From Phytophthora sp. 'mugwort' (lineage: Eukaryota; Oomycota; Peronosporomycetes; Peronosporales; Peronosporaceae): DNA of 22,367 nt. Of the stretch, positions 9,501 through 16,015 are shown piece by piece. The notes under the pieces are model-generated. The model ran no database searches. It saw only the letters and a list, made by a program, of their open reading frames with translations, and had not been told where the DNA came from. The position numbers were made by a program, and so were the translations under genes. The stretch covers positions 1 to 22,367 of the forward strand of contig JAUCEF010000057.1 in assembly GCA_033558025.1 (NCBI GenBank), given 5' to 3'. Every line of letters begins with the position of its first letter. The first letter of the stretch is position 1.

Positions 9501-9557
9501 TGTCTTATATTGTCTTATATTGTCTTATATTGTCTTATATTGTCTTATATTGTCTTA
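9501..9557 (-). repeat. Decanucleotide tandem repeat (5 full copies plus 7 nt)
   Basis: TGTCTTATAT is repeated exactly five times (9501-9550), followed by a partial TGTCTTA. Read in the direction of rns transcription the unit is ATATAAGACA. A related ATATAAGAA occurs just beyond it at 9485-9493. ATATAAG matches the first seven bases of the budding-yeast mitochondrial promoter consensus ATATAAGTA. The array starts about 80 nt upstream of the rns 5' end. Confidence 0.9.
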
Positions 9558-9685
9558 AAGGATTAAAATTTTTTAATTTTTAAAAATTCAATTAGTTATT
9601 AATAAAAATTTCTTTGTATCACGAAAAAAAAATATTATTTTTTGAAAAGGATCCCCCCCTAAATATGTTTTTGAATTTTTTGTTG

Positions 9686-9735
9686 AAAAGATAAATATCT
9701 TTTTAACTTAACTATTTAAAGATATTTTATCTTTT
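9686..9735. repeat. Imperfect inverted repeat (hairpin) in the rns-trnY spacer
   Basis: Left arm 9686-9702 (AAAAGATAAATATCTTT) pairs with right arm 9718-9735 with a single unpaired base, around an A/T loop. It could form a stable stem in either strand. It may be a processing site for RNA between trnY and rns, or part of a control region. Confidence 0.6.
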
Positions 9736-9782
9736 TATCCTTTTTTTAATTTGTTTATCCTTTTTTTTTTTTAGATCTTTAT

Positions 9783-9866
9783 TGGAGAAAGTAGGATTTG
9801 AACCTACGTAGAAAATATTTCAACAAATTTACAGTCTGCCGCTTTTAACCACTCAGCCATTTCTCC
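9783..9866 (-). tRNA. trnY(gua): tRNA-Tyr (anticodon GUA)
   Basis: This is a class II tRNA with a long variable arm. In minus-strand sense the acceptor is GGAGAAA/TTTCTCC with discriminator A, the anticodon stem-loop is GACTGTAAATT giving GUA, and the T loop is TTCAAAT. A bacterial-style long extra arm on tRNA-Tyr is normal for mitochondria of this type. It lies 17 nt downstream of trnG(UCC). Confidence 0.94.
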
Positions 9867-9883
9867 TAAAGATATTTTAAATA

Positions 9884-9955
9884 TGTGATTAATGGGATTT
9901 GAACCCATAATATTTACTTGGAAGATAAAGGATTTACCAATTAATCTATAATCAC
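9884..9955 (-). tRNA. trnG(ucc): tRNA-Gly (anticodon UCC)
   Basis: The acceptor GTGATTA/TAATCAC is fully paired and the discriminator is A. The anticodon stem TTTAT/GTAAA with loop CTTCCAA gives UCC, and the T arm has TTCAAAT. It reads GGN/GGA codons. It is one of two Gly tRNAs here; the GCC isoacceptor lies beyond orf186. Confidence 0.92.
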
Positions 9956-10016
9956 GTATATTTTTATTGTTTAAAAAATGTTTATTATTGTTTTAAAAAA
10001 GAAAAAGTGGAATAAA

Positions 10017-10577
10017 TTAATCCACTATTTCATAAGTATCAGGATCTAATCGATCGATATCATCTATACGTTCACCTGTTTCAACATCTAAATAATGAAA
10101 ATATCTATATAGATTCAGAGGATTTCCAGATCTTGTAATTTTTCTTTTTGGTGGTTTTGGTAAAGAGTCACTATCTGAATCAAAATTTAAATCAGTTGAA
10201 AAATTACTAGGAAAATCGCTTGGGAAATTGTCGCTATCAAAAAAAAAAGCATCTAGAAATAAATAAAACAAAAAAGATAAAAAAAAAAAAACGAAAATAG
10301 TTGGCATATTATCGTCAATTCTTTTTAAAATACTTTTAGGTTTTTCTTCTTTTTTTAAAGCAGCTTCCTCAGCCTCAGTCTCTAAATCTATAAAATCTTC
10401 TAATAAAGTTATTTCAAGAGGTAAAAGAATTAAAATAAATTTAAAAATATTTTGAAAAAATTTAGGATGTATTTTTAATATATCTTGTATAATTTTATAT
10501 AGATTATAAGCAAAAAATATCCTTTTAATAATGTTAAAAAAAATCATAATTTTTATAAAGAAGTAAATAAATGTCAA
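10017..10577 (-). CDS. Hypothetical membrane protein, orf186
   Basis: I do not recognise this 186-residue protein. The first 60 residues are hydrophobic and aromatic (MTFIYFFIKIMIFFNIIKRI, and later FKFILILLPLEITLL), giving one or two possible membrane segments. An acidic stretch follows (EDFIDLETEAEEAALKKEEK), then a strong membrane helix at about 91-112 (PTIFVFFFLSFLFYLFLDAF). After that comes a Ser/Asp/Pro-rich linker (DSDNFPSDFPSNFSTDLNF) and a mixed tail ending DPDTYEIVD. Its acidic character is unlike the basic ribosomal proteins around it. Codons such as CTG and ATC CGA-type sequence near the 3' end are less A+T biased than in neighbours. The start could be an internal Met. It lies between trnG(GCC) and trnG(UCC). 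It is probably a lineage-specific gene, or a very divergent member of a known family. Confidence 0.55.
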   Translation of the reverse strand: MTFIYFFIKIMIFFNIIKRIFFAYNLYKIIQDILKIHPKFFQNIFKFILILLPLEITLLEDFIDLETEAEEAALKKEEKPKSILKRIDDNMPTIFVFFFLSFLFYLFLDAFFFDSDNFPSDFPSNFSTDLNFDSDSDSLPKPPKRKITRSGNPLNLYRYFHYLDVETGERIDDIDRLDPDTYEIVD

Positions 10578-10646
10578 TACTAATATTATTCCCTAATTAA
10601 AAAATGGAAATACCAAATACTGCCTTTGGGTACATTTATTTGAATT

Positions 10647-10720
10647 AAGCAAAAAAAGGGATTTGAACCCTCAACATTAACCTTGGCAAGGTTATACTCT
10701 ACCATTGAGCTATTTTTGCT
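10647..10720 (-). tRNA. trnG(gcc): tRNA-Gly (anticodon GCC)
   Basis: The acceptor AGCAAAA pairs with TTTTGCT. The D arm is AGCTCAATGGTAGAGT-like, and the anticodon stem TAACC/GGTTA with loop TTGCCAA gives GCC. The T loop is TTCAAAT. It reads GGC/GGU. It lies 12 nt after rpl5 on the same strand. Confidence 0.93.
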
Positions 10721-10732
10721 AATAAATTATTT

Positions 10733-11260
10733 TTATAATAAAAATAGTGAATTTAATAATAAAAATAATTCATAATGATTTTTTGCATTTGTATGAATAG
10801 AAACATCTATTGGAGGTATATCTTTGAATTTTAAAAATTCAGTTTTTAATTCAAAAAAATCTAAAATATTTCGAATTTGAAAATTTAAAATATTTTGATT
10901 TTTAAAATTAAAATTTATTTTAGTTAAATTTTGAAAAAGAAAAATCAAAATTTTTTCTAAAAAATTAAAAATATTTTTTTTTCTTAAAGTTATTTTACAA
11001 CCTATAATTGAATTTTTTTTGATTTTTAAAAAAATATTATTTTTTTTTGATTTTGTTATTATAGGTTTTTGATTTGTTATTAATTTTAAAAGTAAAATTA
11101 TATTAATTAATTTTTTTTTTTCAATATTAGCGTTTTTAAAACCAATATTTAAACATATTTTACTTATTTTAGGTATTTCAAATATATTTTTAAAATTTAA
11201 TTTTGTTAAAAGATCGTATATAGTAATATTTTGATAATGGATTTGTAAATTTTTTTTCAT
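10733..11260 (-). CDS. rpl5: Ribosomal protein uL5
   Basis: uL5 binds 5S rRNA and the central protuberance of the large subunit. The 175-residue ORF matches the family in order: EIPKISKICLNIGFKNANIE near residue 30 (compare the bacterial P.leKivlNmGvGea), TNQKPIITKSKKN (compare tGQkPvvTkArks), IIGCKITLRKKNIFNFLEKI (compare igcKvTLRg..my.Fldrl) and KFKDIPPIDVSIHTNAKN near the end. The length is normal for uL5. It is A/T and Ile/Asn/Lys rich like its neighbours. It follows rpl14 by 6 nt on the same strand, keeping the spc-operon pair rpl14-rpl5, but this pair is detached from the main cluster by rnl. No mitochondrial 5S rRNA gene was recognised in the window. Confidence 0.92.
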   Translation of the reverse strand: MKKNLQIHYQNITIYDLLTKLNFKNIFEIPKISKICLNIGFKNANIEKKKLINIILLLKLITNQKPIITKSKKNNIFLKIKKNSIIGCKITLRKKNIFNFLEKILIFLFQNLTKINFNFKNQNILNFQIRNILDFFELKTEFLKFKDIPPIDVSIHTNAKNHYELFLLLNSLFLL

Positions 11261-11266
11261 ATATTT

Positions 11267-11638
11267 TTATAAAATATTTGAAGCTAATGCTAATATTTTG
11301 AAATTTTTTTTCTTCCGAAATTCAGAAGTAATCGGACCAAATATACGTGTTCCTAGGGGTTTATTTTGATTATTTAAAATAATTATACAATTTTTATCAA
11401 ATTTTATTATATTACCTATTGTACTTTTTTTTTGATATGTTGTATGTATAATTAAAGCTTTAAATAAATCTCCTTTAATTATTTTAATTTTTTTTTTTTG
11501 ATTTAAACGTAATTTTTTAGCAGAAATTAAAATTGTATCCCCAATTTTTCCAATTTTTTTTTTATAAATTTTTATACATTGTCCTATTTTAATACCACTA
11601 TTATCATTTACTTTTAATTTAGTTTGAATTTGAATCAT
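11267..11638 (-). CDS. rpl14: Ribosomal protein uL14
   Basis: uL14 sits at the subunit interface of the large ribosomal subunit. The 123-residue product has standard length and the complete fold: IQIQTKLKVNDNSGIKIGQC at the start (compare MIQ..T.L.vaDNSGAk), KIGDTILISAKK, then IKGDLFKALIIHTTYQKK. Near the C-terminus PLGTRIFGPITSEFRKK is the near-universal GTRIFGPV.rElR motif. It starts at ATG 11638, just downstream of the tRNA cluster, with rpl5 6 nt beyond its stop. Confidence 0.96.
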   Translation of the reverse strand: MIQIQTKLKVNDNSGIKIGQCIKIYKKKIGKIGDTILISAKKLRLNQKKKIKIIKGDLFKALIIHTTYQKKSTIGNIIKFDKNCIIILNNQNKPLGTRIFGPITSEFRKKKNFKILALASNIL

Positions 11639-11660
11639 AAATTATATATTAATTTTAAAA

Positions 11661-11732
11661 TGATGAGAGTAGGATTTGAACCTACATCTTCAGATTATGA
11701 GCCTGATAAGTTACCTATTACTCTATCTCATC
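11661..11732 (-). tRNA. trnM(cau): tRNA-Met (anticodon CAU), probably the initiator
   Basis: The acceptor is GATGAGA/TCTCATC with discriminator A. The anticodon stem TCAGG/TCTGA with loop CTCATAA gives CAU, and the T arm is GTAGG-TTCAAAT-CCTAC. The D arm and anticodon arm (GAGTAA...ACTTATCAGGCTCATAA) resemble plant mitochondrial initiator tRNAs, so I assign it as probable trnfM. The first pair is G-C and the three G-C anticodon-stem pairs typical of bacterial initiators are not present, so the initiator/elongator choice is only moderately supported. Confidence 0.85.
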
Positions 11733-11750
11733 TTATATTTTCTTCCTTTT

Positions 11751-11825
11751 TCGGAAGAAAAGGATTTGAACCTTTGATCTTCTGTTCCCAAAACAGACGC
11801 ATTAGCCAGACTATGCTACCTTCCG
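11751..11825 (-). tRNA. trnP(ugg): tRNA-Pro (anticodon UGG)
   Basis: The acceptor CGGAAGG pairs with TCTTCCG (one G-U) and the discriminator is A. The anticodon stem TCTGT/ACAGA with loop TTTGGGA gives UGG. The T arm is AAAGG-TTCAAAT-CCTTT. It reads all CCN codons by wobble and lies in the five-tRNA cluster between rnl and rpl14. Confidence 0.93.
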
Positions 11826-11837
11826 TTTAAAGATAAT

Positions 11838-11909
11838 TAATGATGGTAGGATTTGAACCTACAACATTAGGATTATGATTCCCACGCTCTACCATTAAAC
11901 TACATCATC
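11838..11909 (-). tRNA. trnM(cau): tRNA-Met (anticodon CAU), probably elongator
   Basis: The acceptor GATGATG pairs with CATCATT with a G-U first pair. The D stem is GTTT/GAGC, the anticodon stem TGGGA/TCCTA with loop ATCATAA gives CAU, and the T arm is GTAGG-TTCAAAT-CCTAC. It is distinct from the probable initiator at 11661 and from the Ile-type CAU tRNA at 19244, so elongator Met is the remaining role. The assignment is by elimination. Confidence 0.82.
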
Positions 11910-11933
11910 TTATTAATACTTTATTAATAAAAT

Positions 11934-12022
11934 AAGTCGAAGTGGGATTTGAACCCACGAGTTAATAAATTAACTGATAGTTTAGCAAACTACTGCCTTA
12001 AACCTGACTTGGCTATTCGACC
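11934..12022 (-). tRNA. trnS(gcu): tRNA-Ser (anticodon GCU)
   Basis: This is a class II tRNA with a long variable arm. The acceptor is GGTCGAA/TTCGACT (first pair G-U), the anticodon stem-loop TAGTTTGCTAAACTA gives GCU, the extra arm GTTAATTTATTAAC is self-complementary, and the T arm is GTGGG-TTCAAAT-CCCAC. It reads AGC/AGU. Confidence 0.93.
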
Positions 12023-12034
12023 TAAAATATAAAA

Positions 12035-12106
12035 CTTCTTTGATAGGATTTGAACCTACAACCTAATGGTTAACAGCCATTTGCTCTACCGTTGAGCTAC
12101 AAAGAA
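12035..12106 (-). tRNA. trnN(guu): tRNA-Asn (anticodon GUU)
   Basis: The acceptor TTCTTTG/CAAAGAA is fully paired and the discriminator is G. The D arm is AGCTCAACGGTAGAGC and the anticodon stem AATGG/CCATT with loop CTGTTAA gives GUU. The T loop is TTCAAAT with a G-U at the stem base. It is the first tRNA after the 3' end of rnl. Confidence 0.94.
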
Positions 12107-12134
12107 ATAATTATATTTTAATTTTTAAAACTTT

Positions 12135-12416
12135 TAGTATTTTTAAGCTAAATATTTTACAATACTTATACTTAAAACCTATTAATGTAATCATCTTTTA
12201 CAGTTTTTATATGAAAAATTTTTAAGAATGGTTTCTTACTTAGATGCTTTCAGTAATTATCCAAAATAAATTTAGCTACTCGGCTATGCCTCTCAACAAC
12301 CGATACACCAGAGATTTACCCTTCTCGGTCCTCTCGTACTAGAGTTAGATTCTTGCATTTTTCAAAATATCTATAGAAGATAGGAACCAAACTGTCTCAC
12401 GACGTTCTAAACCCAA

Positions 12417-12456
<40 letters not shown>

Positions 12457-12534
12457 AACCTTCTTCAGCTCCAGGATGTGATGAGTCGACATCGAGGTGC
12501 CAAACGACTCCGTCGATAGGAGCTCTTAGGAGTC

Positions 12535-12577
<43 letters not shown>

Positions 12578-13013
12578 AATCTTTCCACAAAGAATTATCG
12601 GATCACTATGACCGACTTTCGTCCCTGTTTGATATGTCTATCTTACAGTCAAGCAAGCTTTTACCATTATGCTCTACAATTGATAATATTATCCAATTTG
12701 AGCTTACCTTTGTACACCTCCGTTACTCTTTAGGAGGTGACCGCCCCAGTCAAACTACCAACCATACAATGTCTATTTAAAAAATATTAGTTATTTATTT
12801 TAATAAGAGTGGTATTTCAAGAATATCTATACAATTTACTAGCGTAAAGGTTTAAAAGATTACCACTTATACTACACATATTAGATAAAATAACAATATA
12901 AAGATGTAGTAAAGGTTCACGGGGTCTTTCCGTCTAACTATAGAAAATCCGCATCTTCACGGATAATTCAAATTCACTGAGTCTATATTGGAGACAGCGG
13001 GGATGTCGTTACA

Positions 13014-13070
<57 letters not shown>

Positions 13071-13128
13071 GAGTTACGGCCGCCGTTTACTGGGACTTCC
13101 ATTTAATGCGCAAACATTTCCTTTTAAT

Positions 13129-13166
<38 letters not shown>

Positions 13167-14770
13167 GTTACCATTTAGCAGAGTCCTAAGTTTTTATTAA
13201 ACAGTCGCAACCCCCTATTTTGTGACACCTAATTATTAAAAATAATTAGGTACTTTTTATCCCGAAGTTACAAAGTCATTTTGCCGAGTTCCTTCAATAT
13301 AGTTCTCTCATTCACCTTAGTCTACTCGACCTATCCACCTGTGTCGGTTTAGGGTACGGTTTTTAATTAAAAAAGCTATTTCCTGAAAAATTAAAAATTT
13401 TTGTCACTTTTTTAAAAAAATTTAATTTAAAAATTATCCCATCAAAATCTGCTTTCGTCAAATCTTTCTTAGGGGCCGTTTCACTCTATGTAATACATCT
13501 TAACATAGAAACCCTTGGATTTACGGTGATAACGATTTATATTCGTTATTTTTTGTTACTAATGCCAGCATTTTCTTTTCTGATATCTTCAACATATTTC
13601 ACAATATATCTTTATTAACATACAGAATGTTCCGCTACCGTTTTATTAAAAATAAAACTTGCCGCTTCGGTAAATTTCTTAAGTCTCGATACATTTTAGG
13701 CGCAAAAAAACTAGACCAATGAGCTATTACGCTTTCTTTAAAGGATGGCTGCTTCCAAGCCTACCTATGGGTTGTAATCATTTTTTCACTTCCTTTTTCA
13801 CTTAGAATATTATTTAGAGACCTTAGCGATCAATCTGGGCTGTTTCCCTTTTGACAAAAGACCTTAGCGCCTAATGTCTGTCTATTTAAATTACTTTTTT
13901 TTGTATTCGGAGTTTCCAAGAATTCAGTAAGTTTTTACACCCCCTAGCTCAATGAGTGCTCTACCCCAAAAAAAGATTTTAAATGCTCTACTTCAATAGA
14001 TTTCGCGGAAAACCAGCTATCTCTGAGTTTGATTAGCCTTTCACTCCTAACCACAAATCATCTCCATATTTTGCCACATATGTGAGTTCGATCCTTCAAA
14101 TAGTTTTACCTATTTTTCAATCTGTTCATGGTTAGATCACTCAGTTTCGGGTCTTATTTATATAACTAAAAAGCTTTTTAAAACTTGATTTATCTACGCC
14201 TACTTTATTAAATTAAGCTTGCTATAAAAATAAACTTGCTGGCCCATTATGCAAAAGGTACACTGTTACTTTTTAAAAAAGTTTCAATTGATTGTTAACA
14301 TTAAGTTTCAGAATTATTTCAAACTCAAAAGTTCTTTTTCACCTTTCCTTTACAGTACTTGTCCACTATCGATCATTAATTTTTAAAAGGTTTTGAGGGT
14401 GGTTCCCCAATATTCAAAAAGGCTTACACATAACCCTTTTTACTATTATAAAAACAATTATTATTCTACAGGACTTTCACCTTTTTAAGTAAATTTTTCA
14501 AAATTTTTCAAATATTTTTTTATTTTTATAAACCTAATTTCCATTTTCACTCGTCATTACTAACGGAATCTCGTTTGATTTTTTTAACAGTTACTTAGAT
14601 ATTTCAATTCACTGTTTTTAAAATTTTCACAAAAAAAAAGTTTTCTTTAGGAAATTTTTATTTCAAAATAAAATATTATTTAATAAAACTTTTCGCATTT
14701 TTTACGTCCTAAAAATCAAATTAATGCCAAGGCATCCACTTAATGCTTTTATTATTATTTATACTTAAAC
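12135..14770 (-). rRNA. rnl: Large subunit ribosomal RNA
   Basis: This is the mitochondrial LSU rRNA, about 2.6 kb and only slightly shorter than bacterial 23S, with no sign of an intron. Landmarks in minus-strand sense are AAGTGGATGCCTTGGCATTA at the 5' end (near 14722-14742), the central peptidyl-transferase segment with GTCCTAAGGTAGCGAAATTC (near 13046-13065), GGATAACAGGCTGATGACTC (near 12530-12549), the sarcin-ricin loop AGTACGAGAGGACC (near 12327-12340), and the 3' domain CTGAAAGCATCTAAGTAAGA (near 12232-12251). The ends are estimated from conservation; the 3' end could lie anywhere in about 12120-12150. It begins only about 20 nt after the orf250 stop, with trnN following. Confidence 0.96.
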
Positions 14771-14790
14771 CATATAAATGGTTTAAATTT

Positions 14791-15543
14791 TTATTTTTTT
14801 TTCAAATATTCATTAATTAATTTTAAATTTAAATGAAAAGGATATAAAATTGTTTTATAAGAAGGTTCTTTAAAAAACATACCTGTTTTTATTTTTTTAT
14901 TTCTATGTAAATAAGAAGTTATTAAAGGTTTTGATGGTTTTTTTTCACCTAAAATATAATAAATATTATTTTTATAAGAATATTTGTTATTTTTTTGATA
15001 AGGATATTTATTATAACGTTTATAAGAAGAAGAATATTTATTCTTTTCTTGATTAAAATGCTGTTTATAAAATTTTTTATCTCCTTTCAAACTATTATTT
15101 TTTTGAAAATTTCTAGTTCTTTGAAAACCTTCATTTTTTTGAAAATTTCTATTTTTTTGAAAACCTTCATTTTTTTGAAAATTTCTATTTTTTTGAAAAT
15201 TTCTATTTTTTTGAAAACCTTCATTTTTTTGAAAATTTCTATTTTTTTGAAAACCTTCATTTTTTTGAAAATTTCTATTTTTTTGAAAACCTTCATTTTT
15301 TTGAAAATTTCTAGTTCTTTGAAAACCTTCATTTTTTTGAAAATTTCTAGTTCTTTGAAAATCTTCGTTTTTTTGAAAATTTCTAGTTCTTTGAAAATCT
15401 TCGTTTTTTTGAGAATTTTTATTTTTTTGAAAATTTCTATTTTTTTGAAAACCTTCGTTTTTTTGAGAATTTCTATTTTTTTGAAAACCCTCGTTTTTTT
15501 GAGAATTTTTATTTCTTTGAAAATTTTTATTATCCTTTTGCAT
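14791..15543 (-). CDS. orf250: hexapeptide-repeat protein ending in a uS4-like C-terminal tail (second half of a split rps4)
   Basis: The first 7 residues are followed by 24 tandem hexapeptides (residues 8-151) of the types FQKNEG, FQKNRN and FQRTRN. Then come a Lys/Asn/Tyr-rich linker (152-209) and a 41-residue end: SYLHRNKKIKTGMFFKEPSY followed by KTILYPFHLNLKLINEYLKK. That end aligns by eye with the bacterial uS4 tail, which runs W-L-E-V-D...G.F.R.P then ....i.e.LivElYsk. The rps4 ORF immediately upstream stops at exactly the point where this tail is missing. The start ATG (15541-15543) lies 2 nt after the rps4 TAA in a different frame. Most likely the two ORFs together supply uS4, by reinitiation or frameshifting. 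A lineage-specific unrelated ORF, or a dead remnant, remains possible. Confidence 0.65.
   Translation of the reverse strand: MQKDNKNFQRNKNSQKNEGFQKNRNSQKNEGFQKNRNFQKNKNSQKNEDFQRTRNFQKNEDFQRTRNFQKNEGFQRTRNFQKNEGFQKNRNFQKNEGFQKNRNFQKNEGFQKNRNFQKNRNFQKNEGFQKNRNFQKNEGFQRTRNFQKNNSLKGDKKFYKQHFNQEKNKYSSSYKRYNKYPYQKNNKYSYKNNIYYILGEKKPSKPLITSYLHRNKKIKTGMFFKEPSYKTILYPFHLNLKLINEYLKKK
15091..15522 (-). repeat. 18-bp minisatellite, 24 units, inside orf250
   Basis: This is 432 bp of tandem 18-bp units kept in frame, often arranged as a 36-bp pair encoding FQKNEG then FQKNRN. Variants (FQRTRN, SQKNEG, FQKNED) cluster in the half nearer the gene start, while the more uniform copies lie in the middle, as expected from slippage or unequal exchange. 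The encoded stretch is Gln/Asn rich and highly polar. Open frames in the other strand and other phases are by-products of the repeat. Confidence 0.95.
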
Positions 15544-15545
15544 AT

Positions 15546-16007
15546 TTATTTAATAATATGAATAATATCACCTTTATGTAATATAAAATTAGATTTACTT
15601 ATAATTTTATTATTAACCTTAATTTTTTTATGATTAATTAATTGTTTTGCTTGAAAAATAGTTTTAACTAATTTTAATCTTACAAGATTTATATCTAAGC
15701 GACTTTCTAATAAAATTACAAATTTTTTAAAGATATTTATTTTATTATCTTTTTTTAATAATTTTTGAAATAAATTTTTTAATTGATATTCATGAATACA
15801 TCCATAAAAATTCCGAAATTGTTGTTTTTCAAATAATCTTTTTTGAAAAAATTTTTTACGTTTTTCAGGTTTTATTTCTTTTCGATATCTTAATTTTTTT
15901 TTAAATAAATTCCATTTTTTTGATTTTAATTTTAATAAGTTTAAATTTTTATGTATGTTCCTATTATTTTGAAAACATATTTTATTTCTCGGTCTTAATT
16001 TATTCAT
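15546..16007 (-). CDS. rps4: Ribosomal protein uS4, N-terminal and S4 domains only
   Basis: uS4 is a primary binder of SSU rRNA. The 153-residue ORF starts MNKLRPRNKICFQNNRNIHK. It contains the helical region YGCIHEYQLKNLFQKLLK (compare YGvlerQfrnyyk) and then a complete S4 RNA-binding domain: LESRLDINLVRLKLVKTIFQ, followed by AKQLINHKKIKVNNKIISK and HKGDIIHIIK. It stops right there. Bacterial uS4 continues for about 45 residues with a basic helix and a conserved tail, which here appears on orf250, 2 nt downstream in another frame. A TAA at 15550-15552 closes the orf250 frame upstream of its ATG, so any direct joining would have to occur at the last lysine codon. rps2 is 8 nt upstream. Confidence 0.88.
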   Translation of the reverse strand: MNKLRPRNKICFQNNRNIHKNLNLLKLKSKKWNLFKKKLRYRKEIKPEKRKKFFQKRLFEKQQFRNFYGCIHEYQLKNLFQKLLKKDNKINIFKKFVILLESRLDINLVRLKLVKTIFQAKQLINHKKIKVNNKIISKSNFILHKGDIIHIIK

Positions 16008-16015
16008 CTTATTTA

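Larger units (their letters stand above)
9419..9782. promoter_or_regulatory. Repeat-rich spacer upstream of rns; candidate control region
   Basis: About 360 nt without a gene between trnY and the 5' end of rns (both on the minus strand). It holds the decanucleotide tandem repeat at 9501-9557, an isolated run of seven C (9653-9659) within GGATCCCCCCC, a long imperfect hairpin (arms about 9686-9702 and 9718-9735), and a duplicated TTTATCCTTTTTTT motif (about 9735 and 9756). The combination of repeats, a G/C cluster and a hairpin just upstream of rRNA makes this the best candidate promoter or replication-control region in the window. No function is demonstrated. Confidence 0.45.

Noticed and set aside
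11624..11830. 68-codon plus-strand frame
   Set aside because: Runs antisense through the tRNA-Met and tRNA-Pro genes; the repeated GFEP-type residues are tRNA T-arm sequence read as protein.
12135..14770. Possible group I/II intron or fragmentation in rnl
   Set aside because: Conserved LSU landmarks appear in order with near-bacterial spacing, and no intron-encoded ORF or core is visible.
15087..15332. 81-codon minus-strand frame of FKK/IEI repeats
   Set aside because: An out-of-phase reading of the same minisatellite, in the rps4 phase beyond its stop; it ends with the repeat and has no uS4-like tail.
14995..15561. 188-codon plus-strand frame rich in Ile/Phe/Leu/Lys
   Set aside because: Antisense to the hexapeptide array; it stays open only because the 18-bp unit has no stop in that frame. 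The minus-strand product has a polar repeat plus a uS4-like tail.
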